Of a stretch of 64,000 nt of DNA, positions 39,601 through 47,973 are shown one piece after another (the stretch's first letter is position 1; the number at the start of each line of letters is the position of its first letter). The DNA is from Methylibium petroleiphilum PM1 (lineage in GTDB: Bacteria; Pseudomonadota; Gammaproteobacteria; Burkholderiales; Burkholderiaceae_C). The stretch spans positions 3,224,001 through 3,288,000 of the forward strand of contig NC_008825.1 of assembly GCF_000015725.1 (NCBI RefSeq), given 5' to 3'. Below the pieces are notes generated by a model that was not told where the DNA came from, searched no databases, and was given only the letters and a program-made list of their open reading frames with translations. Both the position numbers and the translations under genes were made by a program.

Positions 39601-39642
39601 GGTGGTGGCTTTCCCAGGGGGATGCCACCATTCTGGAAAACT

Positions 39643-40317
39643 TTAGAGTGGCAGAACGTTCAAAAAGAAGCGTCCCAACCAGCCTATTCCCTGCGCTTCG
39701 GCCTGGGCACCGCGGCCGCGCTGCTCGATGCGCACGTTGGCGATCTGCGCCGACGCGACCGAGTTGCCGGGCTGGATCGCCCGCGGGTCGACCTGGCCGG
39801 AGAAGCGCAGCACGTCGACATGCTGGTTCACGCCGATCTGCTTCTCGCCGCTGATGACGAGGTGCCCGTTCGGCAGCACGTTGATCACGGTGGCCGTGAT
39901 GGTGCCGCTGAAGGTGTTGGCGCTGGCCGTCGTGCCCTTGCCCTCGAAGGCCTGCTCGTTGCTGCCGGTGGCCGAGGCGCGCTTGAAGGAGTTGGGCGCG
40001 AAGAACGGCAGCGCCGAGATGCTGCCGTTGACCGAGCCGTTCTTGTCGATGCTGCTGGTGGACTGCTGGCTGGCCGCCACCTTCTCGACGATCTGCACCG
40101 TGATCGTGTCGCCGACCAGGCGCGCGCGGTGGTCCTCGAACAGCGGCCGGTAGCTGGCACCCTGGAAGATCGCGCCGTTGTTGACCGGCGGTGCCACCAC
40201 CGCCTGCGGCAGCACCGGCGAGGTGTCGGCGATGTCGACCTTGGGCGCCATCGCCTGGCAGCCGAACAGCAGGACGAGCGGCGCCAGCGCAGCGACACGG
40301 CAGAGGGCGAAGGACAT
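39643..40317 (-). CDS. flgH: Flagellar L-ring lipoprotein
   Basis: FlgH forms the outer membrane L ring. The start at ATG 40317 gives a 224-residue precursor with a lipobox (VLLFGC, Cys20). Family parts include GAIFQGASYRPLFEDHRARLVGD, SNEQAFEGKG and NGHLVISGEKQIGVNQ. Conserved end: GIGWLGRFFLNVLPL. A GTG at 40338 overlaps the flgG stop (GTGA) and would add seven residues; either start is possible. Anchoring requires lipid modification and LspA cleavage. Confidence 0.95.
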   Translation of the reverse strand: MSFALCRVAALAPLVLLFGCQAMAPKVDIADTSPVLPQAVVAPPVNNGAIFQGASYRPLFEDHRARLVGDTITVQIVEKVAASQQSTSSIDKNGSVNGSISALPFFAPNSFKRASATGSNEQAFEGKGTTASANTFSGTITATVINVLPNGHLVISGEKQIGVNQHVDVLRFSGQVDPRAIQPGNSVASAQIANVRIEQRGRGAQAEAQGIGWLGRFFLNVLPL

Positions 40318-40334
40318 GGCGGCGGCTTTCAGGC

Positions 40335-41117
40335 TCACAGCTGGGCCAGCTTCTGCAGCATCTGGTCCGAGGTCTGGATGGCCTTGGAGTTGAGTTCGTA
40401 GGCGCGCTGGGTCTGGATCATCGCGACCAGTTCCTCGACCACGTTGACGTTGCTGCCCTCCACGAAGCCCTGGGCGATCGCGCCCAGGCCGTTGCTGTCC
40501 GGTGCGCCGGCGTTCGGCGTGCCCGAGGCCGCGGTCTCGGTGTAGAGGTTCTCGCCGCGCGGCTCCAGGCCGGCCGGGTTCACGAAGCTCGCGAGCTGGA
40601 TCTGGCCGACCGTCTGCGCGGCGGCCTGGCCGGGCAGCGTGACGCTCACGTTGCCGTCGGCACCGATGGTCACGTTCTGTGCATTGGCCGGGATGGTGAT
40701 GCCGGGCTGCACGACGTAGCCGTTGTTCGTGACCAGCTGACCCTGCGCACTGACCTGGAAGGCCCCGTCGCGGGTGTAGCCGGTGGTGCCGTCGGGCAGC
40801 TGGATCTGGAAGAAGCCCTGGCCCTTGACCGCGAGGTCGAGCGGGTTCGTGCTCTGCTGCAGCGAGCCCTGGCTGAACTGGCGCGAGGTGGCGACGGCGC
40901 GCGTGCCCAGGCCGAGCTGCAGGCCGGTGGGCAGCTGCGTCTGCTCGGAGCTGTTGGCGCCGGGCTGGCGGATGGTCTGGTACATCAGGTCCTCGAACAC
41001 CGCGTGCGAACGCTTGTAGCCGTTCGTCGCGCTGTTGGCGAGGTTGTGCGAGATGTGGTCCAGCTGGGTTTGCTGGGCTTCCATCCCGGTCTTCGAGATC
41101 CAAAGGGAACGCATCAT
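40335..41117 (-). CDS. flgG: Flagellar distal rod protein
   Basis: The 260-residue protein matches FlgG: an N-terminal rod motif ([18 protein letters not shown]), [20 protein letters not shown], and the C-terminal [19 protein letters not shown]. FlgG builds the distal rod. It lies 99 nt downstream of flgF, the largest gap inside the operon; that gap shows no clear terminator. A second ATG one codon later is equally possible. Confidence 0.97.
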   Translation of the reverse strand: MMRSLWISKTGMEAQQTQLDHISHNLANSATNGYKRSHAVFEDLMYQTIRQPGANSSEQTQLPTGLQLGLGTRAVATSRQFSQGSLQQSTNPLDLAVKGQGFFQIQLPDGTTGYTRDGAFQVSAQGQLVTNNGYVVQPGITIPANAQNVTIGADGNVSVTLPGQAAAQTVGQIQLASFVNPAGLEPRGENLYTETAASGTPNAGAPDSNGLGAIAQGFVEGSNVNVVEELVAMIQTQRAYELNSKAIQTSDQMLQKLAQL

Positions 41118-41216
41118 GGCGGGGGGCTCCTCATCGACCGATCATGACGGGGATGAAGGCGAGCGAGAGCGGGATAAGCGCCCGGATCGGGCCCCAGTTC
41201 CGCCGGGGCCCGGACA

Positions 41217-41945
41217 TCAGCCGTTCATCGACAGCAGCTGGCTGGCGGCCTTCTCGTCGCCCTCGGCCGTCTGCAGCATCTTCATCTGGCTCTCGAACTG
41301 GCGCGCCGCAGCGATCATGGCCACCATGTTCTCGATCGGGTTCACGTTGCTGCCTTCGAGCGTGCCTTCGGCCACGCGCGCGTTCGGGTCGACCGGCAGG
41401 TCGCCGTCGGCGGCGCGGAACAGGCCGTCATCGCCGCGCTGGAGCGCGGCCTCGGGCGTCACGAGCTTGAGGCGGCCGACCGAGGTGACGCCGCCGTTGG
41501 CCTGCTTGACGCTGACGGTGCCGTCGGCGGCGATCTGCGGCGACGAGTTCGCCGGCAGTGCGATCGGGCCGCCATCGCCCAGCACCGTGAGGCCGCCGGA
41601 GGTCTTCAGCGTGCCCTCGGCGTCGACCTGCAGCGAGCCCATGCGGGTGTAGGCCTCGGTGCCGTCGAGCCCCTGCACGGCCAGCCAGGCGTTGCCCTGC
41701 ATCGCCACGTCGAGCGCGCGGCCGGTGGCGGCCATCGGCCCCGGGGTGGGGTCGTAGCCGGTGGTGGTCTCGAGCGAGTAGACGCGCGTGCTGGCGCCGT
41801 CGCCGCGCACGGGCACGGCGCGAAAGGCCTGCAGCTCGGCGCGGAAGCCGGTGGTCGAGGCGTTCGCGAGGTTGTTCGCGAGCGTCTCCTGCCGCTGCAT
41901 CGTCGCCTTCGCGCCCGACATCGACAAGTAGATCATCCGGTCCAT
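41217..41945 (-). CDS. flgF: Flagellar proximal rod protein
   Basis: The 242-residue protein starts MDRMIYLSMSGAKATMQRQ, the usual FlgF opening, and has LANNLANASTTGFRAEL and a C-terminal VNPIENMVAMIAAARQFESQ. FlgF is one of the proximal rod proteins exported by the flagellar type III apparatus. It lies 25 nt downstream of flgE. Confidence 0.95.
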   Translation of the reverse strand: MDRMIYLSMSGAKATMQRQETLANNLANASTTGFRAELQAFRAVPVRGDGASTRVYSLETTTGYDPTPGPMAATGRALDVAMQGNAWLAVQGLDGTEAYTRMGSLQVDAEGTLKTSGGLTVLGDGGPIALPANSSPQIAADGTVSVKQANGGVTSVGRLKLVTPEAALQRGDDGLFRAADGDLPVDPNARVAEGTLEGSNVNPIENMVAMIAAARQFESQMKMLQTAEGDEKAASQLLSMNG

Positions 41946-41970
41946 CGCGACTCCTCAGTGCCCGCTGCAA

Positions 41971-43233
41971 TCAGCGCAGGTTGACCAACGTCTGCATCAT
42001 CGAGTCCTGCGTCTTCACGGTCTGCGCGTTGGCCTGGTAGACGCGTTGCGCGGTGATCATGTTGACCAGCTCGCCGGTCAGGTCGATGTTGCTTTCCTCC
42101 AGCGCGCCGGACTGCAGCACGCCGAAGTTGCCATCGCCGGCCGCGCCGACCACCGGATCGCCGGAGGTGAAGGTGGTGGCCCAGACGTTGTTGCCCAGCG
42201 GCTGCAGGCCCTGCGGGTTGCGGAAGTTGGCGAGCTCGAGCTGGCCGCCCGGCTTGGACTGGCCGTTGCTGTAGCGCGCCATGATCACGCCGTTGGCCTC
42301 GATCGAGATGCCCGACAGCTGGCCGGGCGCGTAGCCGGTCTGCGACATGTCGGTCACGCCGAAGCCCGAGCCGTACTGCGTCGCGCTCGTCACGTCGAGT
42401 TCGATGCCGGTGATCGGCAGCGTGGTGCCGCCGGCGGCGTTGGTGGTCGCGGGGATGTTGATCGGCACCGCACCGACCGGCGCCGTCGGCGCCGAGCCGT
42501 TGGCCGGGAAGGTCATCGTGGTGCTGGGCAGCGCGGCGCCAGTGCCGTCGACGCTGATCGGCGTGCCGTTCGCGGTCACGTACACGTCCCACTGGTCGGC
42601 GCCGGACTTCTGGAAGTAGTAGGTCAGCGCCACGTCCTGGCCCTTGGCGTCGTAGACCGTCACCGAGGTGGCGTTGTTGTAGGTGGCCGGATCGTCGAAG
42701 TCGATGCCGCCGGTGGCCGGCGTGGTGACGGCCTGGCGCGCGTCGAGGTTCATCTCGATCGCGATGCGGTCGGTCGCGCGCGGCGCGATGCCGGCGGTCG
42801 GCAGCTGGATCGCCTGGGCCTGGCCCGGCACGATCACGCCCTGGCCGTCGGCCGGGTAGCCCAGCAACTTGTAGCCCGAGTTGTTGACGATGAACCCCTC
42901 GCGATCGATCTTGAACTGGCCGTTGCGTGCGTACATGGTCGGGTTCTTGCCGTCGCTCACCTGGAAGAAGCCTGAGCCGTTGATCGCCAGGTCCATCGGG
43001 TTGTCGGTGGTGGTGATGTTGCCCTGCGTGAACTGCTGGGCCACGGTGGCCAGATTGACGCCGATGCCGACCATGTTGGTGCCCGAGCCGTTCAGCGCGT
43101 TGGCGTACACGTCGCCGAACTCTGCGCGCGAGCTCTTGGCCCCGAAGGTGGATGCATTGGCGACGTTGTTGCCGATGATCTCGAGGTTCTTGCTGGCGGC
43201 GTTCAGACCGGACAGACCTTGCTGGAAGCTCAT
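41971..43233 (-). CDS. flgE: Flagellar hook protein
   Basis: FlgE polymerises into the hook. The 420-residue protein begins MSFQQGLSGLNAASKNLE and shows NNVANASTFGAKSSRAEF, the middle D1/D2 region rich in Thr/Gly, and the closing SNIDLTGELVNMITAQRVYQ. Length is close to that of E. coli FlgE (402). It lies 37 nt downstream of flgD, the hook cap. Confidence 0.97.
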   Translation of the reverse strand: MSFQQGLSGLNAASKNLEIIGNNVANASTFGAKSSRAEFGDVYANALNGSGTNMVGIGVNLATVAQQFTQGNITTTDNPMDLAINGSGFFQVSDGKNPTMYARNGQFKIDREGFIVNNSGYKLLGYPADGQGVIVPGQAQAIQLPTAGIAPRATDRIAIEMNLDARQAVTTPATGGIDFDDPATYNNATSVTVYDAKGQDVALTYYFQKSGADQWDVYVTANGTPISVDGTGAALPSTTMTFPANGSAPTAPVGAVPINIPATTNAAGGTTLPITGIELDVTSATQYGSGFGVTDMSQTGYAPGQLSGISIEANGVIMARYSNGQSKPGGQLELANFRNPQGLQPLGNNVWATTFTSGDPVVGAAGDGNFGVLQSGALEESNIDLTGELVNMITAQRVYQANAQTVKTQDSMMQTLVNLR

Positions 43234-43270
43234 GGGGAATTCCTCTTCGGTAGGGGGCGGCAGGCGCGGC

Positions 43271-43924
43271 TCAGGAGATGGCCTTGACCTGGGTGTAGGG
43301 GATCGAGCCGCCGAACAGCAGCTCCAGGTTCAGGGTGTCGCCGCTGGTGGAGACGGCCTTCACGAGATCGGTGGTGAGCGGCGTGGCCGTCAGCGTCGTG
43401 CTGCCGGCCTTCGCCGTGACGCGGAAGGTCATGCCGTCGGTGCTGGTGCCGGTGGGCGCAGTCCATTCGAAGCCGCTGCGGCCGGCCGAGGCGGCCCCCA
43501 TGTTGATGGTGTCGACCACCCGGCCGCTCGGCGACAGGATCTCGACCTTCACGCTGTCGGCTGCGTTGGCGAGCTCGAAGCCGCCGGCCGTCGTGCCGTC
43601 CTCGCCGAAGTGCAGCTTGCTGCCTGCCATCAGCACGGTGTGGCCCACCAGCCCGGCGCCTTGCAGCACCTGCGAGGACAGCATCTGGCTCGACAGCGAC
43701 TTCACGGTCTGGTTGAGCGTGCTGATGCCGGTCACCGTGTTGATCTGCGCGATCTGGCTGGTGACCTGCGCGTTGTCCATCGGGTTCATCGGATCCTGGT
43801 TCTTCATCTGCGTGACCAGCAGCTTGAGGAAGCGTTCGGAGCCGTCGTCCGTCTTGGTGGTGGTGCTGCCGTTCAGCGCGTCGTACACGCTGGACGAACT
43901 GTTGGTGACGGGGGCGGTGGCCAT
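43271..43924 (-). CDS. flgD: Flagellar hook-capping protein
   Basis: FlgD caps the growing hook. The 217-residue protein has the conserved N-terminal FLKLLVTQMKNQDPMNPMDN segment, followed by SQIAQINTVTGI and a C-terminal beta domain (GGFELANAADSVKVEILSPS). Order flgC-flgD-flgE is standard. Confidence 0.96.
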   Translation of the reverse strand: MATAPVTNSSSSVYDALNGSTTTKTDDGSERFLKLLVTQMKNQDPMNPMDNAQVTSQIAQINTVTGISTLNQTVKSLSSQMLSSQVLQGAGLVGHTVLMAGSKLHFGEDGTTAGGFELANAADSVKVEILSPSGRVVDTINMGAASAGRSGFEWTAPTGTSTDGMTFRVTAKAGSTTLTATPLTTDLVKAVSTSGDTLNLELLFGGSIPYTQVKAIS

Positions 43925-43950
43925 GGCGGATCCTGTTCAGGAAGGAGTCG

Positions 43951-44367
43951 TTACTGACCCATCTGCAGCGTCTTCAGCAGCAGGGTCTTGGCGGTGTTCA
44001 TCACTTCGATGTTGTTCTGGTACGAACGCGAGGCCGAGATCATGTTGACCATCTCCTCCACCGCATTGACGTTGCTGTAGGTCACGTAGCCGTCGGCATC
44101 GGCCTGCGGATGCTTGGGGTCGAGCACCTTGCGGCCCGGGGCGTTGTCCTCGGTGACCTGCGAGACCTGCACGCCGGCGGCGGTGCCGGCTTCGCCGGGC
44201 TGCTGGAAGGGCAGCGTCTGGAACACGACCTGGCGCGCCTTGTAGGCCTTGCCGTCGGGGCCGGCCACGGTGTCGGCGTTGGCCAGGTTGGAGGCGACGA
44301 CGTTGAGCCGCTGGCTCTGCGCGCTCACCGCGCTGCCGCTCACGTTGAAGATGTTCAACATCGACAT
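43951..44367 (-). CDS. flgC: Flagellar proximal rod protein
   Basis: The 138-residue protein opens [20 protein letters not shown] and has [23 protein letters not shown] and the C-terminal [19 protein letters not shown] of FlgC. ATG 44367 gives the family start and lies 11 nt after flgB. Confidence 0.96.
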   Translation of the reverse strand: MSMLNIFNVSGSAVSAQSQRLNVVASNLANADTVAGPDGKAYKARQVVFQTLPFQQPGEAGTAAGVQVSQVTEDNAPGRKVLDPKHPQADADGYVTYSNVNAVEEMVNMISASRSYQNNIEVMNTAKTLLLKTLQMGQ

Positions 44368-44378
44368 GATCGTTCCCC

Positions 44379-44783
44379 TTACTGGCCGGTGATCGCGCTG
44401 AGCATGGTGCGCACGCTGCCGTTGATGAAGCGCAGCGTGGCCTCGTAGTGCACGGCGTTGTCGGCGAAGGCCGCGCGCTCGCGGTCCATGTCGACCGTGT
44501 TGCTGTCCAGATTGGTCTGGCTCGGCGTGGCGTACTTCAGTCCGGCTTCGCTGCGCGCACCGGCGGTCGGGCTCAAGTGCCCGGCCTGCGTGGCCGATAG
44601 CGCATTGCCGGGCGTTGCGGCGCCCGTGGCCTCGCGCAGCGCGGCACCGAAGTCCATGTCGCGGGCCTGGTAGCCCGGCGTGTCGGCATTGGCGATGTTG
44701 CTCGCGATCAGGCGCTGGCGCTCCGACCTCAGCAGCAGCGCCTGGGTCTGGAAGTTCAGCGAGTTCGTGAGTCGGTCCATCAT
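44379..44783 (-). CDS. flgB: Flagellar proximal rod protein
   Basis: First gene of the flgB-L operon. The 134-residue protein starts [20 protein letters not shown], with [20 protein letters not shown] and a C-terminal [19 protein letters not shown], as in FlgB. ATG 44783 was chosen over one 16 codons upstream because the family begins here. It is divergent from flgA with 147 nt between starts. Confidence 0.95.
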   Translation of the reverse strand: MMDRLTNSLNFQTQALLLRSERQRLIASNIANADTPGYQARDMDFGAALREATGAATPGNALSATQAGHLSPTAGARSEAGLKYATPSQTNLDSNTVDMDRERAAFADNAVHYEATLRFINGSVRTMLSAITGQ

Positions 44784-44859
44784 GATGAAGTGCCCGGACG
44801 GATGGCCACGCTGGGTGGCAATGGTGGGCATTCTTGGTCGTGACCGTCTGAAACATTAG

Positions 44860-44893
44860 CGGGAATAGGACCCTCTTCCCCGCTCAATTCCCG
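44860..44893. promoter_or_regulatory. Dyad in the flgB-flgA divergent region
   Basis: CGGGAAT (44860-44866) and ATTCCCG (44887-44893) are perfect 7-bp inverted repeats separated by 20 nt, midway between the two divergent flagellar operons. It is a candidate site for a flagellar master regulator such as FlhDC, by position only. Confidence 0.3.
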
Positions 44894-44916
44894 GCCCGCC
44901 GACGCAGGCCGCCCCC

Positions 44917-44943
44917 TAAAGTCCTGCTCGATGAAGCCGAACG
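44917..44943 (+). promoter_or_regulatory. Candidate promoter at the flgA start
   Basis: TAAAGT (44917-44922) ends 8 nt before the flgA ATG and could be a -10 box for leaderless flgA. The same bases also fit a sigma-28 -35 (TAAAGTCC), with N11 and GCCGAACG (consensus GCCGATAA) overlapping codons 2-5 of flgA. The two readings exclude each other for flgA expression. Confidence 0.35.
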
Positions 44944-45650
44944 CCGTCCCTGCCGCCCTCGCCCTGTGCCTGCTCCTGCTGGCCGTCGCGACCGCGTCGC
45001 TGCCCGCCCGGGCGCAGGACGCCGCGGCCACCGCCGTGCTGGCCGAACAGGTGCGCAGCCTGGCCCTGAAGAGCTCGCAGCCGGCTGCCGGCCTGCGGGT
45101 CGAGGTCGAGGCCGGCGCGCTGGACCCCCGCCTCAAGCTGGCGCCCTGCCAGCAGATCGAACCCTATCTGCCCACCGGCTTCAAGCCGTGGGGCCGCACG
45201 CGCGTGGGCCTGCGCTGCCTGCAGGGCGAGAAGAAGTGGAACGTCTACCTGCCGATCACCGTCAGGGTGTACGGCCGCGCGCTGGTCGCCGCCAGCGCGC
45301 TGCCGGCCGGTACCGTGCTCACCGCCGCCGACCTGCGCGAAGCCGAGATCGACCTCGCGGCCGATCCGGCCGCCGCCCTCACCGATCCGCAGGAGGCCAT
45401 CGGCCGCTCGCTGCTGCGCATGGTCAGCGCCGGCGAAGACCTGCGCCAGAACCTGCTGCGCGCCCGCCAGTGGTTCGCCGCTGGCGAGACCGTGCAGCTG
45501 GTCGCCGTCGGCCCCGGCTTTTCCGTCCAGAGTGAAGGCCAGGCGATCACGCCGGGCCTCGACGGCAGCCCGGTGCGCGTGCGCACCGAGAGCGGCCGCA
45601 TCGTCACCGGCCTGCCGGTCGGCGAGCGGCGCGTCGAGTTGCGGCTGTGA
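44931..45650 (+). CDS. flgA: Flagellar P-ring assembly chaperone
   Basis: FlgA helps FlgI assemble in the periplasm. The 239-residue precursor has a signal peptide (about residues 1-28, ending PARAQ), then the conserved LAPCQQIEPYLPTG segment and RVGLRCLQGEKKWNVYLPI. A SAF domain follows, beginning at the ALVAASALPAGTVLTAADLR stretch, and the C-terminal part keeps PVRVRTESGRIVTG. It lies at the usual place, divergent from flgB, followed by flgM. Confidence 0.95.
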   Translation: MKPNAVPAALALCLLLLAVATASLPARAQDAAATAVLAEQVRSLALKSSQPAAGLRVEVEAGALDPRLKLAPCQQIEPYLPTGFKPWGRTRVGLRCLQGEKKWNVYLPITVRVYGRALVAASALPAGTVLTAADLREAEIDLAADPAAALTDPQEAIGRSLLRMVSAGEDLRQNLLRARQWFAAGETVQLVAVGPGFSVQSEGQAITPGLDGSPVRVRTESGRIVTGLPVGERRVELRL

Positions 45651-45707
45651 CCCGCGCCTGAACCCGGAGCTTGCCGTGCCATCGCGTCGCTGTTACAAAA
45701 GAATCTC

Positions 45708-45734
45708 TCAAGTTCGGCGAGCCCTCGTCGATAC
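45708..45734 (+). promoter_or_regulatory. Sigma-28 (FliA) promoter of flgM
   Basis: TCAAGTTC (45708-45715), an 11-nt spacer, and GTCGATAC (45727-45734) match the FliA consensus TAAAGTTT-N11-GCCGATAA in 6 of 8 bases in each half. It lies 54 nt before the flgM ATG. A late promoter for flgM is expected from enteric systems. Confidence 0.75.
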
Positions 45735-45788
45735 CGCTGGGATGTTGAACCGTCCGGGGGCTCTGCCCCTGGATTGCAGGAGTCCGTC

Positions 45789-46097
45789 ATGAAGATCGGT
45801 CAAACCTCCACGCCCGCCGCCGATGCTGCGATCCTGGCTCGCTCCAATGCCGAAGCCGGCGCCGCAGCGGCCAAGGCCCGCGTCGCTCAGGCCGCAGACG
45901 CCGGCACCAGCACGGTGGAGCTCTCCAGCACTGCGACGGCCCTGCTGGCCGGCGCCAGCAGCCCGGAGTTCGACGCTGCCAAGGTGGAGCGCATGAAGCA
46001 GGCGATCGCCGACGGCTCCTTCAAGGTGAACGCCGATGTCATCGCCGACAAGCTGATCGCCAATGCGCAGGAAATGCTCGACGCCGTGAAGCGCTGA
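45789..46097 (+). CDS. flgM: Anti-sigma-28 factor
   Basis: FlgM binds FliA until the hook is complete and is then exported, releasing late gene expression. The 102-residue protein has the disordered Ala-rich N-terminal half and the FliA-binding C-terminal helices (DAAKVERMKQAIADGSFKVN, ADVIADKLIANAQEML) of the family. It has its own sigma-28 promoter. GCAGGAG lies before ATG 45789; the ATG five codons upstream lacks a site. Confidence 0.93.
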   Translation: MKIGQTSTPAADAAILARSNAEAGAAAAKARVAQAADAGTSTVELSSTATALLAGASSPEFDAAKVERMKQAIADGSFKVNADVIADKLIANAQEMLDAVKR

Positions 46098-46137
46098 GCC
46101 CGGTCCGCCGATTCCCACCGCCCTTCCCCACGCCCTC

Positions 46138-46530
46138 ATGCAGACCGATCCGAGCTCCACCCAGCTGCGCGCGTCTGCGCCCCAGATCCTCGAGGCCTCG
46201 ATCGCCGACGTCGAGCAGCGCCTGGCCGCCCTGGCGCAGGCGCTGCTCGAGCGCGACAGCCGCGGCGTCGACACGGCCGCCGTCGAGCTGCAACGCGCCC
46301 TGGCCACCGCCCTCGACTGCTTCAGCCGCCACCGCGGCCCGGTGCCGACGGCCCTGCGCCAGCGCCTGGCCCAGGCCAGCGGCCAGGTCGCCTCGCAACG
46401 CGACACGCTGGCGCGCGCCACCGCGGCCCTCGACCGCGCGATCGAGGTGCTGATCCCGCGCGAAGCAGCCGTCTACAACGCACGCGGCGCAGCAGCGCTG
46501 GCCGCGCACAGCGGGGTGGTGAAGGCCTGA
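46138..46530 (+). CDS. flgN: FlgN-like flagellar export chaperone
   Basis: The 130-residue, mostly helical protein directly follows flgM, the usual place of flgN. Sequence conservation in this family is low; heptad-like leucine patterns (VEQRLAALAQALLERD, LQRALATALDCFSRH) and the C-terminal VYNARGAA segment fit. FlgN escorts FlgK and FlgL, which are both encoded in this region. The assignment rests on position more than on motifs. Confidence 0.75.
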   Translation: MQTDPSSTQLRASAPQILEASIADVEQRLAALAQALLERDSRGVDTAAVELQRALATALDCFSRHRGPVPTALRQRLAQASGQVASQRDTLARATAALDRAIEVLIPREAAVYNARGAAALAAHSGVVKA

Positions 46531-46559
46531 GGCCCGGCGAACCCCAGGCTTCTTCCTCG

Positions 46560-46579
46560 CGGCGCTCTCAGGAGCGCCG
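46560..46579 (+). terminator. Possible terminator after flgN
   Basis: CGGCGCTC-TCAG-GAGCGCCG is a perfect 8-bp hairpin 30 nt after the flgN stop. The following TTCGCATTCC is only weakly T-rich. Confidence 0.45.
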
Positions 46580-46699
46580 TTCGCATTCCGGGCGGCATTC
46601 GGCCCGCGACCGGAAAAGCACGGTCCCTGCCCCGCTTATCTCGCTCAAGTTTTCGCGGCCTCCCGGAAGAATCCTCCTTCAGGACTCTTCCGAGGAACC

Positions 46700-47863
46700 A
46701 TGGCCGATCAAGGCGCCCAAGACCGCAACCTGCCCGCGTCAGAACGCAAGCTGAAGAAGGCGCGTGAAGACGGGCAGGTGCCGCGCTCGCGCGACCTCGG
46801 TCACTTCGCGGCCGTAGCGGCCGGCATCGCCCTGCTGGCGGCGATGGCCCCCACTGCCACCGGCTGGATGACGCGGCTGCTGCAGAGCGGCCTGCGCTTC
46901 GATGCCGGCACCCTCAACGGCACCGCCAGCATGTCCGAGCGCCTGGCCGAACTGGGCGTGCAGTTCGCGTGGGCGATGCTGCCGATCGGGGCGGTGATGG
47001 TGCTGGCGGCGCTGGCGAGCAGCCTCACGGTCGGCGGCTGGAACTTCACGCTCAAGGCGATCGAGCCCAAGTTCAGCAAGCTCAACCCCCTGACCGGTCT
47101 CCCGCGCATGCTGTCGGCCGACCGCCTGGTGGACACCGTGCGCAGCTGCGTGCTGGCGCTGGTGATCGGGCTGGTCGGTGCCTTCTATCTGTCGCAGAAC
47201 GTCTTCCAGTTCACCAGCACGCTGACGCTGCCGCTGCCCACTGCGCTGGCCCAGGCCGGCAACGACGTGCTCTACGGGCTGATGTTCCTGCTGCTCGCGC
47301 TGGCCGTGTTCGCCCTGATCGATGTGCCACTGCAGCGCTTCCAGCACGCCAAGCGGCTGAAGATGAGCCACCAGGAAATGAAGCAGGAGCACAAGGAGAA
47401 CGAGGGCAACGTCGAGGTCAAGGCCAAGGTCAAGGCGCGCATGCGCGAGATGGCCAACCGCCGCATGCTCGCCGCCGTGCCCAAGGCCGACCTGGTGGTG
47501 ATGAACCCGACCCACTATGCGGTCGCGCTGAAGTACGAGGAAGGCCGGGGCGGTGCCCCGCGCGTGGTCGCCAAGGGCGCCGACCTGATGGCGATGCGCA
47601 TCCGCGACCTCGCCAAGGATTCCAAGGTGCCGGTACTGCAGGCCCCAGTGCTGGCGCGTGCCCTGTACGCGCACGCCGAGCTCGACCGCGAGATTCCGAT
47701 CGCGCTCTACACCGCGGTGGCCCAGGTGCTGGCCTATGTGTACCAGCTGCGCGCCGCGCTGGCCGGCAAGGCACCGCTGCCGGGCGAACTGCCCGAGCTG
47801 CCGGTGCCCGCCGAGCTCGACCCGCACAACAAACCGTCTTCCGATGCCGGAGCCCTCGCATGA
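46700..47863 (+). CDS. flhB: Flagellar export apparatus substrate-specificity switch protein
   Basis: FlhB is a membrane part of the export gate that switches from hook to filament substrates. The 387-residue protein starts with a polar N terminus (LPASERKLKKAREDGQVPRS), has four hydrophobic segments and a cytoplasmic domain. The self-cleavage site NPTH is present in VVMNPTHYAVALKYEEGRG. The C-terminal tail after about residue 355 is Pro-rich. It opens the flhB-flhA-flhF-fliA operon. Confidence 0.97.
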   Translation: MADQGAQDRNLPASERKLKKAREDGQVPRSRDLGHFAAVAAGIALLAAMAPTATGWMTRLLQSGLRFDAGTLNGTASMSERLAELGVQFAWAMLPIGAVMVLAALASSLTVGGWNFTLKAIEPKFSKLNPLTGLPRMLSADRLVDTVRSCVLALVIGLVGAFYLSQNVFQFTSTLTLPLPTALAQAGNDVLYGLMFLLLALAVFALIDVPLQRFQHAKRLKMSHQEMKQEHKENEGNVEVKAKVKARMREMANRRMLAAVPKADLVVMNPTHYAVALKYEEGRGGAPRVVAKGADLMAMRIRDLAKDSKVPVLQAPVLARALYAHAELDREIPIALYTAVAQVLAYVYQLRAALAGKAPLPGELPELPVPAELDPHNKPSSDAGALA

Positions 47864-47902
47864 AGTCACTGACACCCATCGGAGCTGAGCGGGCCGAGCG
47901 CC

Positions 47903-47973
47903 GGGCCGCTCCCAAGCCGGCCCGCACCCCCACGGGGGGGCGAACGGCGTACTCGCCGGTCGGGGGGCGGTCA
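47903..47973. repeat. GC-rich intergenic repeat, copy B
   Basis: Shares blocks with 7169-7238 (GGGCCGC, CCCAAG, ACCCCC-x-CGGGGGGGCG, CCGG, final G run and TCA). It lies between flhB and flhA, with the final TCA running into the flhA ATG. A 38-codon frame (47860-47976) spans it, overlapping both neighbours by ATGA; I regard it as unlikely to be a gene. Confidence 0.5.

Noticed and set aside
46644-46670. Sigma-28-like site upstream of flhB
   Set aside because: Only the -35 half (TCAAGTTT) is convincing; at an 11-nt spacing the -10 matches in about 3 of 8 bases.
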